A stretch of DNA of 64,000 nt from Clonostachys chloroleuca (taxonomy: Eukaryota; Ascomycota; Sordariomycetes; Hypocreales; Bionectriaceae): assembly GCA_037952775.1 (NCBI GenBank), contig JBANAY010000003.1, positions 6,882,001-6,946,000 of the forward strand, in the 5' to 3' direction. Under the pieces are notes generated by a model, which saw only the letters and a program-made list of their open reading frames with translations, did not search any database and was not told the origin of the DNA. The stretch's first letter is position 1. Each line of letters opens with the position of its first letter. The position numbers and the translations under genes were made by a program. Shown here piece after piece: positions 21,256 to 33,700 of the stretch.

Positions 21256-23133
21256 ATGAGAGTCAATCACACCAGCAAGATGAATCTCAATCGGGCTGCA
21301 TTCGAATTCCTGGCATTTGGCTTGCCTCTTGCCGGTGCGGCGACCGTCAAGTCTGCAACACCACCAATGGGATGGAACAGCTACAACAAGTACGGCTGTT
21401 CTCCAACTGAGGAAATCATCAAGCTGAATGCACAGGGTTTGGTTGATCTGGGATTTGCGGACCTTGGGTATACTGTAACTACGGTGGATTGTGGCTGGCC
21501 TGCCAGAGACCGCGACTCTGATGGCCGGATGGTGTGGAACTCAACTTTATTCCCCTCTGGACCGCATGCGCTTGGAGAGTTCATCCATGATCTTGGACTG
21601 GAGTTTGGACTATATTCTGGCGCTGGGTATCTTCAGTGTGGTTCAACAGATCTTCCAGCGTCTTTGGGTATATTCCCTTACTAGCCCACCTGACTATCAT
21701 CGTCTAACACCTAATAGGTTATGAAGAGATTGATGCTCAGTCCTTCGCTGACTGGGGAGGCGACTCGCTGAAGTAAGGTGCGTCAAAGTATAAATGGAGA
21801 GCCAGGGGTTTAACGTGCTACCAGATATGACAACTGTTATTCCACTTCTCGAGATGTCATGGTGGACGTCGACTCCGATGAGTCAAAGAGCCCAGCACGA
21901 TTCATCAAGATGGCAGCGGCTCTCGACGAGACGGACCGCGATATCAAGTACTTTCTCTGTCAATGGGGAATAGGCGAGGACGTGCCCCAATGGTAAGTTG
22001 TTCTATCTCTCGCCAACTAAGGCATAGTGATGGATTCTGAGATATACCAGGTCGGCCCCTATCGGCAATACTTGGAGGATGAGCAACGACATCTTCAATG
22101 CGTGGCGCAGCATTTGGAGAATCGTGAACCAGGCCGTGCCACACACTAGGTACACGGTTCCGGGTGCGTTCGCAGATCTTGATATGCTCATGTGAGTTTG
22201 AACATGTACTTGCGAACTCGGAGACCATCTGACATGACATATAGCGTCGGGTTGAGTGCCCTCTCTTATGATGAAGAGAGATTTCACTTTGGCCTCTGGT
22301 CGATGTTGAAGTCCCCTCTTTTCATAGGAGGTGTCATGGACCGCTCTCAAATTCCTCAGGAATCACTCGAGATCATGTCCAACAAAGAGGTCATAGCCAT
22401 AAACCAGGACCCTCTAGGAAAGGCCGCCGAACTCGTACTACGACACACTGAGGAAGAGTGGGATGTTTGGGCTGGTGATCTCTCATCTGGGCGCAAGGTT
22501 CTGGGCGTCGCCAACTGGAGAAACGAGACTCAGACTGTACAAGTTGATCTCGGCCTTATTGGCGTTGGAAAAGCTCGGGCACATGACGTCTGGGCCAGCA
22601 AGGACGTTGAAATTGGTGGCGTGCAGTCATTTGAGCTCAAACCCCATGAGTTGCGCCAGTTGGTGTTGAGTGACATCGAAAAGGCAGATCTTCCTCGGTC
22701 CAGCGGGTACTTCTCCGTCGTGGACGCTACTCTTGAAGGGTCAGCTGCCCTTATTGATTGCACTGAAGGAGAATGCCTTCCTGTTACAAGCAAGGTTGGG
22801 TGGATTGGTCCGGGCGCCAAGGTTTCGTTCAAGGAAGTTGAGTCACCTGCTGATGGGTCCTTGACGGTGGCTGTGGACTTTATTAACTACGAGTACCACC
22901 ATAAAGAAGCCTGGGGACAAGGAACAAACACACGCAACATGACTATTACTGTCAACGACGAACAAGCCAAACGTTGGGCCTTTCCGCTTGGTGGGAATGA
23001 CTGGTACGAATCTGGTCGCCTCACTATTGAGCTGGATGGGTTCAAGAAGGGCAAGGCAAACACTGTCACGTTTGCTTCGCATGGTGCAGAGGCGTGGGCG
23101 CCAGATCTCGTTGGGTTTGAAATTTTTGACTAA
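21256..23133 (+). CDS. Secreted alpha-galactosidase, GH27, five exons
   Basis: Exons 21256-21667, 21718-21772, 21825-21992, 22051-22191 and 22245-23133 join in phase to about 554 residues. A second ATG at 21280 (AAGATGA) gives 546 and places the signal peptide (FEFLAFGLPLAGAA) right at the N-terminus. GH27 enzymes hydrolyse terminal alpha-1,6-galactose from melibiose, raffinose and galactomannan. Visible signatures: TPPMGWNSYNKYGC, the nucleophile motif KYDNC (split by intron 2), CQWG, and RMSNDIFNAW with the acid/base Asp, then the beta-sandwich domain. About 135 extra residues follow (from about residue 420) that resemble a CBM35-like carbohydrate-binding module, as in the larger fungal alpha-galactosidases. 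Family assignment is firm; the extra domain is inferred. Confidence 0.93.
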
Positions 23134-23594
23134 TTTGGAATACGCAACCAAATATAGTATAAAAAATGCACTGTCTACATCACGAACAAGTCGTATTGCG
23201 GGCACGTTCAAAGCAAAACCTAAGTCACATTCTAGTCTGTTAATCTTTCAGATTTTCTCGTACTTCCCACCTTATTTTGAGCTGCTTTCATGGACAGAAA
23301 CGGAGCTCCTAGAATGAGATCTCATTCTCCAAGACTTGGGATTAAAAGCTTCATAACAGGGCTGGACAGTCTATGGATTTAGGATCGACGAATTCACGGC
23401 TATATCTCGAAAATGGAGACTCTCATATTTTCCAGCTTAAACACCAGTATGAAAAAGCGTGACTATTTGGCGGTTGGAGAGGCTGCATAGACTCTGTAAT
23501 GCAAATGAGGTGTGATAAGAAACAAATTACATTATTTTATTCTTATCCCCGATCCATTTATTTCGTTGATTCATCTATGCGTCTAGTCGTACAT
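23134..23594. other. Convergent 3' spacer
   Basis: 461 bases between the stops of the alpha-galactosidase (plus) and SAT4-type gene (minus). AT-rich, presumably holding both polyadenylation regions. No coding signal. Confidence 0.6.
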
Positions 23595-25058
23595 TTATTT
23601 ATTACTATACTGGACCTCAAAGGTCCGGGTGTAGGAGATTCCCTCTGAACTAGAGCCATGATGGCTGTTTCGCGATGCGGCCTCGCAATCCACCAACGTT
23701 GTCGTCGGCTCACCAATTGCGACATTGACATTGGGACCCTGTTTTTCTTGTTCAGAGATGCTGTTCATTTCAATATCGTCAAACTGAGAGTACCCGGTAT
23801 GATTATGGCGTCGGGATCTGCTCGCAGACGTTTCATGGGTTTTCGACCTTGATGGCTGTGAATCCCATGACCCGAGTACTCTTGGCGCGAATCGATGGAG
23901 AAACCTGCGAAACGTAGGCATGGAACCACAAATTATGAACAGATTGACCTCAACGAATCTAGATAATGTGTTAGAAGCATCTCGAACTTAAGTGAGTGGT
24001 AATGGGGACTTACGACCAGACGTTGGCCGTGCCAGCGACCCATGGGATATCGTCAGCTGATAACAGAGATGGAAGGTAGGCCATTCTCACGATCGATGTT
24101 GCAACGGTGCTAAACAGAGTTAACAGTTGCCCCTAGTCCTGTTAATGAGTTATGATACACGTACATGGACCCAATTCCGAACATTATAGCTGCGCCTAAT
24201 TTATGCGAAACCGGCATTTTCAGGGCCAGGACAGTTGGGATTGGGATAATGAAAAGAACAACATCGGAAACGATATTGGCACTCGCGATGGCGATGTAGA
24301 GTGATGGCAGGTTTACACATTTTCCAGGCACGTAGGGATCCCAGGCTGATCGAATAGGGCGACAGCCAAAAAGAAGAAGACCGGCGATTGTGCACGTATA
24401 TCCGCACACCATGGCAATGGCAGCCCAGATGCTGATTTTGAACCATTTCTGAGTAGAGATGCGGAGATAGAATGTCAAAAGTGAGGACTTGCTCAAGCCG
24501 TTACAGGCGATGAAGACCGGTGCCGCAATATAAGAACTCTGTTGGATCCCACAATGTAAGCAGGTTGGCAATCCTCGAGAGTGCAGGTGTAAGGGGCCGC
24601 ATACAAGCATGTGGTTAGTGTATATACTAATGGGCATTTCCCAAGCATGATGACACAGTCCTCCAATTGACACAGACCCTGCCCGTTGTGTTCAGTTAGT
24701 GAGCGGGTAGTTTGAACGAGAGAAGCATCGTTACTTACAGATTTGCGTCGACTGCATCGCAATGGATGCCATCCAGGCAAGACTGATCAGATCTTGAGTG
24801 GGCAATCGTTAGCCAACACAATCAGAATCGCTGCCCTTCTCATAGAAACTCACAATCATCTATCTTCAATCCTCCGACAATGTAGTGCTTCGTGTAGAAC
24901 CTCTGGACCAAGCAGACCAAGGCTAGTGATCCCAGGAGGGCGAAAATGAGATAGTGATCGAGCGCATGACGGCTTCGGGGGTTCTCGAAATCTACCTCGA
25001 CTCCCTCGGGTGCTGGGAGATATGTCGTGACGCCATTGGTGATGGGAAAGGTAGCCAT
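23595..25058 (-). CDS. SAT4/PTH11-like 7-TM integral membrane protein, six exons
   Basis: Exons on the minus strand: 25058-24854, 24792-24739, 24678-24605, 24538-24165, 24109-24014 and 23958-23595, all phase-consistent, about 388 residues. The ATG at 25058 (MATFPI) is preferred because the open frame further upstream starts only at TTG. Family hallmarks: N-terminal PAPEGVEVDFENPRSR; helix 1 (LIFALLGSLALVCLVQRFY); KIDDYLISLAW across introns 1 and 2; SKSSLLTFYLRIS; PVSHKLGAA; then VWS-FVEVNLFIICGSMPTFR across the last intron. The C-terminal tail is hydrophilic and Ser-rich. No CFEM domain is present. PTH11-type members act as plasma-membrane receptors in some plant pathogens; for this gene that role is only family knowledge. 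Confidence 0.88.
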
Positions 25059-26544
25059 ACCAGAAGGAGTATTCTGCTCGGCCCGCCTCCCTGATACGTA
25101 GATTAGCAGAGAAGAAAGCAGTGACGCAGAAATCGAAAGTTTGGCGATAGTCTGCACACGCAATCGTTTCAGTCGGGAGCCATCAAATTCTTTGTCTCGC
25201 CCAAATTATGCAGAATTCTCCTCTTGAGATCGTCCCGCAAACCCAACGCGAGGAGTGGAATTGATCAACAAGAGCAGTTACGAAATTGTCAATGGCATGA
25301 GCTCGCTATGTATGTGTTCTACCGGCATAAGTCTACCCGGCTTGTTTTATTATTTCGCGGCCCGAGATTTTTTTCTTTTTCCTGGGGCCATGAAGAGCCA
25401 CAGAGTCCAAGCCACTGACACGGACAGCTGTCTACTCCCTGCGGTCGAAAAAAGTGGTAGGTTTGCTCAACTTGATGCAAGTGGACTGCAGGGATCTTGA
25501 ACCGGCCAACAGCCGGGCAGAAAGACATTCGCATTGACGACCTTCGAACCCGCATCTCTCCGGGCCAATCAACGGGACGAAAACGTCTCAGCATTGCTTG
25601 GTGGTCAGGCGATGTGATGGCAAAAGTCTTTTCTTTTTCGGCCCACCTCCAGGACAGTTGGGGTTGCGGCCATTCTGGCACTCCGGGATTCCCCTGAAAG
25701 CTTTGCAGATGACATGCATGAATGCTGCCTAAAGAACATCGGGTCTTCCAATGGTAAGCATGGGAAAAGAAAAGAAAATACGGCGCATACCGCTCCCACC
25801 CCGTTGACACCTCATTCCCCTCGTGTACATAGATGGCACAACTCTGAGATTTACTTTTTCCCATCTTTATGCAGCTTGGCCATGGCACGATTAGTTGTGC
25901 TGCTTATCCAGGAGGCGTGTTTGTGTGGTGGGGTGTCATGTCCTCTTATGCAGAGATCATGCAAGGTTCAAAAGGAATACATGACACTGCAAGGGACGAT
26001 GCGGGAAATCATGGCTGTATCCTCGGCCTTCAGCACCGTCTGTGTTACATTCAGAGATGTAGATGTACAGATTCCTCCTCGTTGAAATCTCCGCATCATG
26101 ATCTCCTATCACGTATCAAATGTACGGGTTGGTTATTGCAGCTGTCACTTAAGTGTAGATAGAATTAGTAAATCAAACGCACTGTCAAGCCGGAAATAAT
26201 ACATTCCGACAAAAGAAAAGCTCTCGGGAACCATGAACAAGGGCCTCTCGACGGCACGTGAATGCGTTCAGCCGTATATATAAGCCGTCCCCCAAGGACT
26301 AGACATGCAGCCAGCCATTACAAAAGGAGTCTGTCTTACAGTGAATGACCCACTAACCATTGCGAACGTGCCATGGCACTAAGGCAAAGATGCGGAGCAT
26401 CATGAACTGATGAAGGTGCTTGAGGTTGGTTGCTCCCCACCTCAGTATCACTAATATGCCCGCTCTGGTCGACTCTTGCCTTCCCGAGTTTTTTTCTCTC
26501 ATCTGTTCACAAAATTTCCCAAATTCATAGGACATAACTTCGCA
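25059..26544. other. Spacer upstream of SAT4-type and EthD genes
   Basis: About 1.5 kb between divergent genes. The longest frames (for example 25319-25888 minus) show no domain or splice support. A strong TATA box for the plus-strand gene is listed separately. Confidence 0.5.
26275..26283 (+). promoter_or_regulatory. TATA box (TATATATAA) upstream of EthD gene
   Basis: TATATATAA in a GC-richer context about 265 bases before the start codon at 26545. If used, the 5' leader would be about 230 bases and would contain short upstream ATGs. Position alone is the evidence. Confidence 0.4.
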
Positions 26545-27216
26545 ATGTTTTCATTGAAATCAAAACTCCTAATGCTTGTCATACTCGTTGGAGTAGCCTT
26601 TGCTTCTTGCAAGAGCAACACCGCAACCGGCTTCACCCAGATGGTCACTTACGTGAAACGTCACCCCGACTGGACCCGCGAGGAATTTTGGGCCTATTGG
26701 CAAACGCAGCATGCTCCAAAAGTTGTGCCGTTGGCCACTTATTTCAACATTACTCGTTATCAACAGGTATGTTCAGGGCGCTTAAACCTGCATGCGTAGA
26801 CATTATGCAGTGGTTAAGGTTTCCTCTTGCTGCTATTGTCCATTCTACATCTTGCTTTTTCGAGTTTCCCACAGCTCATTCTCTCAATGTAACAGGTCCA
26901 GGTTGGAGGCCAGATCCTTCCCATCAAGTCCGGCAGCGAGACACCCGTCTCCAACGAGCTCGTCGAATTTGATGGCATAGCCATGTTTCTCTATGACTCC
27001 CCTGACGTTTTGGCTGCGATGCTGTCCCACCCATACTATCTTGAGGTTGTTGAGCCGGATGAGCACAACTTCATTGATAAGGAGGCTTACGGCGGAGGCA
27101 TGGTCGCCACCTTTGTTGGAACCCATATTGAGGCTGTCGACCGTGCAAAGGACGTCTGGGTTGGAAATAGCAAGACTCGCACAGAGTACCGAAAGCTCTT
27201 CGCATCATATCTCTGA
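26545..27216 (+). CDS. EthD-domain protein with signal peptide, two exons
   Basis: Exons 26545-26766 and 26896-27216 join in phase across a 129-nt intron (GTATGT donor, GTAACAG acceptor) to about 180 residues. A hydrophobic N-terminus (KLLMLVILVGVAFASC) looks like a signal peptide, then an EthD-type dimeric alpha-beta barrel: MVTYVKRHPDWTREEFWAYW, QHAPKVVP, YQQ-VQVGGQ, VEFDGIAMF and EAYGGGMVATFVGTHIE. EthD proteins are small barrels; fungal members act as dehydratases or decarboxylases in polyketide pathways, but no polyketide synthase is adjacent here. A secretion signal on this fold is unusual. Another acceptor six bases downstream (26901) would delete two residues. Family call good; substrate unknown. 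Confidence 0.82.
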
Positions 27217-28443
27217 GCTGCACACAGGAAAGCTCACACTCTGTAAAATACTCCCTGGACATACTGCACATTCATAGCTACCTACTGCATACTGCAAATA
27301 TTAATAGTACCAATATGAAGATACAGAGATGAAAGTACCGGTCTGTCATCCCCTGCAAGATATATCCCTTTTGATAAGGGCGCGATCGTGTAAATCCACG
27401 CTCTCGCAAGAAGATCCAGATTCGCCCCCCTTACCCATGTCAGCGCGATGTCCACAGTGCACAGTTTTCTCACGAGCTGGAGTGGCGAGGGTGGAACGTA
27501 CTGCGTACCCCCGGAGAATTCCATTTACTCGTGTTGGCTACCACCTAACTAAGGAGGTGAAGCATTCACAAGGACCATGCTGCGGTAGATTCTGCGCGTC
27601 TGGTGCAACACTGCTTCCGGATCATCAGCTCACTTCAATTGGGGACGAGCGGATTCTGTGGATCCGTAGGGAGGCTGGCCCGAGCCGTTATTATTTGACG
27701 TTGTATTATCGTTGCGTGGACACATGATTATGGAATGGAAATTTTTCACCTGGTGAAGATTACTCGTTCTTTTAAATTCCGCTCATTCAGTTTTCGTTCG
27801 TTGCCCTCCTTTCTGTAGTGTTTAAAAGTCAAGTCCGGCCAAAAAGGATCTCCAGTTGAAACCACCTCCCTTTACTTAGAGTGAATATATTGCAGCGACG
27901 GCAGTAATTAGTGAACACACAACAGTCAATGTTGGGAAATTTCTATCCCACATCAATGGAGTATGTCCTTTCTCTTTTCTAAGGCATTGTCTTTTAGCGC
28001 AGGGCGTCAGTAATCTATCGTTTTCGTGTTGAAGCAAGTTTGTAGCTTAGGTCTTCAGGACCATTTTTGGGGTTGAATACACAGCTTGGCCCAAATCGGG
28101 AAAACCTAACTAGTAGTTCAAGAGATTTCTATACAATTTAGTGATTCAAGAACCAGTTTCTAAATACTAAAGGGGCCTAACGAACCAGCTTCTCCAATTT
28201 GCACAGTGACTGGGATTTCACTGATAGTATCGTTATAGCTGGAATATCGTAACATTGAAGATCGCTATAGCCATGGTTTACTGCACATTGAAATTGCGGT
28301 GGAGCTGCATGATTGCTAAGCTGAAGGTCGAATGGGGCTGTTCCAGCGAATAAGCTTGGCTTCCCCCTTTCCAAACCAGCCCTGGTCGCGTGAACCGAAT
28401 AACGACTCGCAATCAGTCCTATAGGCGGCTGCACACCGATAAG
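27217..28443. other. Spacer upstream of Ap4A-phosphorylase-like gene
   Basis: About 1.2 kb. A plus-strand frame at 27329-27727 lacks domain content. The stretch 27740-28200 is AT-rich. No RNA gene or repeat recognised. Confidence 0.5.
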
Positions 28444-29398
28444 ATGGCGTCGAATGGTACCTTGGAACATGCTGGGAAGTCGGAAAACCTGACTGAGGCT
28501 GAAGTTGTGGCGCGTTTTGACCAGCTCGCCAAAGCTGGCCGCCTGTTTTACGACTACGCGTTCAGAACGGAGACTGCGCAGAGCGAAAAAATGCTGGTGA
28601 GTTGGCCTATAACTTATAACTATACCCCTGGCCTTATTGCAGTACTAAAGTCTGCAGGTTGAGTTCCGCATCTCCAAGGCTCTTGCAAGCAAACCATGGC
28701 AGACGACATCAACTCTAGATGTAGCGACGGAGCCTGGAACAGGACCAAAACCTGGAAGCGACATCAATGTCAACGGCTTGGGCGTCCAAAGTCTGAATGG
28801 CACTCACGAGCTCACTCTCAATATGTTCTCGTCGTATCGCCCGCATCTTCTCATGTTGACGAATGATGGTTATAGGCGACAGTGGGAGCCTCTCGACATA
28901 GACGATTTCCGAGCTGCGACTCAGTTCCTATCGAATATGGACCAAGACTACCTAGTGTTTTACAACTGCAGAGTCGAGGGCGGCTGTAGTAGGGTACATA
29001 AACACCTCCAGGCCATACCCAATGAGTCCTTCAATGGCAACTCCTGGGTCAACATTGACAATGACGCCGTCCCGTTCGCATACTACCAGACCAAGTTCAC
29101 AGCCCCTCCAGGCCCTGAAGCTTATCTCAAAGCTTACCAAGCTGGTCTTGAAGCCGTGGAGAGATCGCTGGGATCTAGAACGACCCAGGAGGATGGAGCG
29201 CCCCCGCACAACATGATCATGGACCGGAATCGAATGATTGTCGTTCCCAGAAGGGCAGCCGGGATAGATCTCCTAGGTGCAAACTCCGGAGGGATGTTGG
29301 GAACCATATGGACACAAAGCGACGAGAAAGTACAGCAGTGGAAGGATACCGGGGTCTCCAGACTGCTGAGGGTGGCCGGGACTCCCAAGTTACTGTGA
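28444..29398 (+). CDS. Ap4A phosphorylase / ATP adenylyltransferase-like HIT-superfamily protein
   Basis: Exons 28444-28596 and 28658-29398 join in phase (61-nt intron, GTGAGT donor, CTGCAG acceptor) to about 297 residues. The enzyme class splits diadenosine tetraphosphate with phosphate into ATP and ADP. Visible signatures: YRPHLLMLTNDGYRRQWEPL; FYNCRVEGGCSRVHKHLQAIP, which includes the H-K-H-L-Q catalytic core of the Apa1/Apa2 branch of the HIT superfamily; and HNMIMDRNRMIVVPRR near the C-terminus. Slightly shorter than the roughly 320-residue yeast proteins and with Gly-Gly-Cys where S-G-A is common before the histidines, so it is a divergent member. Likely cytosolic nucleotide metabolism. 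The start has an A at -3 (AAGATGG). Confidence 0.87.
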
Positions 29399-29986
29399 TG
29401 CTTACGAGAACAGATAGATTAGAAAGGAAGACTCGATTATATAGAAAGAATAGTGATTTTCATTTCTTTGCTATGAAAGGCGAATGAGCACCGAACTACC
29501 AAAAGGTCCTTTCGATTCATTTGACGTGATATCAGCTATTGACCCCAGCATGGAATGGGTGTAGAGGCTAGTCCGATGAGTGGTCAATTTTCAACTCCCT
29601 CACTGCTCGTCCTAGTGAATACATACATATGCCCCCGACTTACTTGGAGAGCGTATAACGCCCAAGCGCTACAGTGGCGTTCACGGCTAGCGATAATTGC
29701 ACACCTTCTCCGCATTTCGTCCTCCTCCCAATCTCACTCGATCGAGCATTTCATTCTAGGCTCACACTTCATTGGGCGCCACCGGAAAAATGATGTCTTT
29801 ATGCGTTAATGAACTCTTGAACTGCTCCACAAAAGTCATGATACGAAATTTACGACGATAGAATGAGGTTGAGCTGCTGTTTATTTAAACAAGGCTCGCC
29901 ACAACACCGCTTCCTGTTTTCCTCATTTTCCATAGGCCAAACATAAGCTCTGCACAAACCGAACATCAACTATAGCTCTGCCCATA
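29399..29986. other. Spacer upstream of DUF899 gene
   Basis: 588 bases between co-directional genes. An AT-rich TTTATTTAAAC element near 29880 lies about 105 bases before the next start codon and may act as its TATA element. Confidence 0.45.
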
Positions 29987-30706
29987 ATGACTCCTCAACT
30001 AAAGCCCCGTGTGGTCAGTCGGGATGAGTGGCTCGAAGCCCGAAAGTCCCTTCTTGAGAAAGAAAAGGAGCACACTCGCGCCAACGATGCCCTCAACGCC
30101 ATGCGCCGAGAGCTCCCGATGGTGGAGGTGGATAAGCACTACACTTTTGAATCGCTCGACGGAGAGAGGGTGACTCTTGCCGATCTCTTCGAGGGCCACC
30201 CGCAGCTGATCGTCTACCACTTCATGTTTGGCCCCGACCAGGAGGAGGGCTGCAGAGGCTGTTGCCACGTCGGCGAGAGCCTGCCAAACGTCAACCACCT
30301 CCGTCTCAAAAATACGAACCTTGTGTGCGTTTCACGTGCCCCGATTGAGAACTTGGCTCCGTTCAAGGAGAAGAATGGTTGGAAGTGGCCTTGGTATTCT
30401 TGCGGAGGTACCACCTTCAACTATGACTTCCACGCCTCAAATGATGAATCTGTTGGCCCGATGGAGATCAACTTCCGCTCAAAAGACGAGACTGAAAGGA
30501 TGGGAAAGACTTGGTATGAAGGCGACGTGCCCGGATACAGCGTTTTCTTCAAGGACGAACACGGCAATATCTACCATTCGTACTCGACTTGGGCGAGGGG
30601 AGGAGAAAAGGTGCTTCCGACAATGCAGCTGCTTGACATGACTCCTCTGGGTAGGCAGATTGGAATGAACGGTCCAGCCGAGTTCAAGCTTAGCCACGAG
30701 TATTGA
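29987..30706 (+). CDS. DUF899 thioredoxin-like family protein
   Basis: Single exon of 239 residues, ATG at 29987 (ATAATGA). It matches the DUF899 family, described as thioredoxin-like. Visible motifs: RDEWLEARKSLLEKEKE at the N-terminus, LADLFEGHPQLIVYHFMFG, then a Cys pair (EEGCRGCCHVGESLP) and the typical LVCVSRAP strand, with W-P-W-Y-S and YHSYSTWARGGE later. No signal peptide, so cytosolic. The lack of introns and the family's wide bacterial distribution fit an old bacterial origin, but that cannot be tested here. Biochemical role is not established; a redox function is inferred from the CxxC-like pair. Confidence 0.88.
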   Translation: MTPQLKPRVVSRDEWLEARKSLLEKEKEHTRANDALNAMRRELPMVEVDKHYTFESLDGERVTLADLFEGHPQLIVYHFMFGPDQEEGCRGCCHVGESLPNVNHLRLKNTNLVCVSRAPIENLAPFKEKNGWKWPWYSCGGTTFNYDFHASNDESVGPMEINFRSKDETERMGKTWYEGDVPGYSVFFKDEHGNIYHSYSTWARGGEKVLPTMQLLDMTPLGRQIGMNGPAEFKLSHEY

Positions 30707-33700
30707 GAATGGATTAGTCACTTGGAGTCTGATTCGATTGTTGTGATTGACAAAAACAGAATGAAATCAGCTGTTCGCTTTGAATTATTGATGGAGTTAT
30801 ATCACGTCGATTTTTTGTTCCTTGGGAATATATCAAGCGTCAGGGCATCCCGCCGTAAGAAATATCAATCCAAGGAAATGAAACCAATGATATTCTCCAT
30901 TGATTCCTGTTCTCTGATAAATCTGTGGCTAGTAACCCCATGGTGATCCACAGTGATCAAACAAGAACTAAGATGCTCGTACACACATCACCCTATATTC
31001 CTTCAAACCCTCGATCAAATTGTTTTGTTGTAAAAGGTGTAGAGGGCGCTTCAAGTGAGAGATCATCACTACAAACATTAACGATCACACTCTTGCCGCT
31101 GATACTATTCTCACAGGGTCACTGAAAGGCAAAGTACTAGAGAGGCGAATTAGGGTACCAACGCGAGATGTCGAACGCTGTCGATGGACTTGATGTAGAT
31201 AATGTCTAGGCGCGTGACTTCATGATTGATCCCATATCAAAGAGCTCAGCAAGAGAAATGCGTGCATCGTCACTCACCTTATTAACCCGCATTGGAAATA
31301 GAGGGACTATTCAATCAACATCTGTTCTCGCCCAGTACGATGGCCTCGTAGTCAAAGTTATCTTTGGAATAGCTCATTTAATCCGCAATGATTTTTTTCT
31401 AAGTGGGCATCCGATCCTTTGAGAGCTCTGATTTTGCTGTCGCTCACGCGCGCGGTGCATTCACTCGTCTCATCGACTCGTTGGTAGATCGAGTTCGCTC
31501 TGCTTGTCAGGGACTCCAGACCTCACTTGCAGAAAACACCCACGCGATTTTCAGGAAGCAGTGTTACTTTGACCTAGCAGGCGTACCGTTCCATATCTAA
31601 ACTTCAAACCAACTGGTGTCTACCTTCTGTAGGGAAGCGACATCCATCTCCTTCACATCAGGCTCTATGGTGGTTGAGACGGACGAGCAGTTGAACCATG
31701 AGCTGCCTGAGGGCTTTCGTAACGAAATGAATCAGGAAAGAATGTTTTACATAGGAATGTTGAGTAGTTAGTGAAAGATAATTGAAGTATAAGGGCATGC
31801 TTCGTTAAAATTGATTCCACGCGGCTCTCGTTTACTCAAGCCTGGAGTATCGTTAGGTTTACCGTCACTATTAATTTAATACTGACCAGAGGTCATGTAT
31901 GTAGAAATTGATGATGACAATGTTAACTCAGAGAAGAGAGATCAATTCGGTATGCAAACGAACCAAGGATTGTATCGCCGTACTTTCACAGACATTAAGT
32001 TGCAACAAATCGGCGCCAATTGGCCCTTCCTCCAAGCGAAGCTGCGTATCAGGTACGCAGATCTCCCACTCCAAGCTCCTATTTTTTTAAGGACCAGTGC
32101 TATCCATCTATAGCTTGGTGGCTGCGACTCTCGCCTCTAAGAGCCCTACTTCATTCATATCAAAGCACTCTGGTGGATGCATTCGCGGCCGGTATAGGTC
32201 ACTCAAGATTCAAGATTCAAGGACGTGGATGTCCTTTTGATATTCGTCTATCCTCAGGAGCTGAGGTGCTACCAGCGGGCTCATAGTCGTACATCAGCAA
32301 ACGTGAATTAGCACTCTGGCTGCTGCACCGTAGACCCTCAAGCACCTCAACCAGCTCCCACCCTTGCTCTACTAGCAGTAAACCGTCAATCAATCAAGTG
32401 AGTTGCCTGTCTAGGATATGGGCTATCTAACACACATTGGAAAAAGACATTGCCGCGAAGATACCTAGGCACCAGACACACATTGCATACGTGATAAAAG
32501 CGTGGGCATCGCTGACTAAAGGGTTGAGCTCTATAAAGAGGGTCACTGAGTCTGCGTTCGAACGAGGGACGGTACCTTCGCCAAGATGAAACCAGTCTCT
32601 CTCACATTAACCACTACACCACTGGGCCTAGCAGTAAATTATTGCCTGGATTTTAAGCTTCGGTGCGTGACGTCAAGCCGTATGCCGGGACGGGCCTCTT
32701 GCCCCCTAGAGATCTGGGGCCGTTCATGCTGCTCCTCACCAGCCGCGTTCTTGCAGATCCTGAGACGTGACTACTTCAGTTTAACCATGCAGCTCGCCAG
32801 CGAAAGACAGCGGGCTCGAAAATCACAAGGTGGGTCTATTGTCTCCGCCTGCTGTGTCCTGTCACAATCACTGTGGCTTACTCCGCACACGTCAAGACTT
32901 GCAAACTCAGATATCACTCTTGTTATTCGTCGAGATGGTCACACTAATCTTACGAATACCAGCTCGAAGAGGCTGTGGAGAGGCGAAGTTATGAAGCGGT
33001 GAGTTGGGCAGTGGCATATGTCTACATACGGGATAGGACGACGGCTGCGTTTGATTTCAACTCAGAAGCCCAACGTAGGGCACTGTATCATGTTTCCTGG
33101 TTAGATTCCGCATGTGCTAAGCAAGGCAAACCAAGATGGCCAAGGACGCTCCTCAGCTCCCCCTCAACCATGTTCACCTTGCCGCAGGTTGCTTTGCGGG
33201 CTGTTTTGGTTGCACAGGGTGGGTTCTCATGTCATGGGGACAGGACAGGCAACCAACTTACGTGTCGGAGATCAGGGAAGCAATTGGTTACACAAGGCTA
33301 GCACGGCCATCTGTCACCATTCTCCGCCCAAAATGTTGCACACTTGTTGTCCCACATCATTTGGATGTTAGCATGTTGTTAGCTGGCCATAGTTCTGCTT
33401 GTCGTCGTCCTATAGGAAAGAGGCATGCATGTGATGTGATATGGCTGAGACAGGCCCTGGGGCAGTGCAAGCCTTCGCCTTATACAGCATATTCAGCTTT
33501 CCGGGACTATATCAGCCACTCATGCACGTCAGTAATTGCCACTCGTGTGTTCGGCTCGGAATTGTAGCTCCTTGAGGAAATGCTGCAACACAAGGGATGA
33601 CAATGTTCATTTTCCTTGGGCATCATGGATACTCCTAATCCAACTTCAAACCTGTGTAATTGAGGTGCATCATTCAACGGATAAGCACCTTATTGTGTCT

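Noticed and set aside
25319..25888. Open frame of 189 codons on the minus strand
   Set aside because: Composition is not protein-like (many Trp, Cys, His), there is no splice support and no recognisable motif.
32541..32628. tRNA-like sequence on the minus strand
   Set aside because: It has an A-box-like TGGTGTAGTGG and a GTTCGAAC core, but acceptor and T stems do not pair and no anticodon stem forms. At most a very degraded tRNA-derived relic.
33136..33567. 143-codon ATG-initiated plus-strand frame
   Set aside because: Cys/His/Ser-rich composition without domain pattern in a gene-poor region; three overlapping frames are similarly open.
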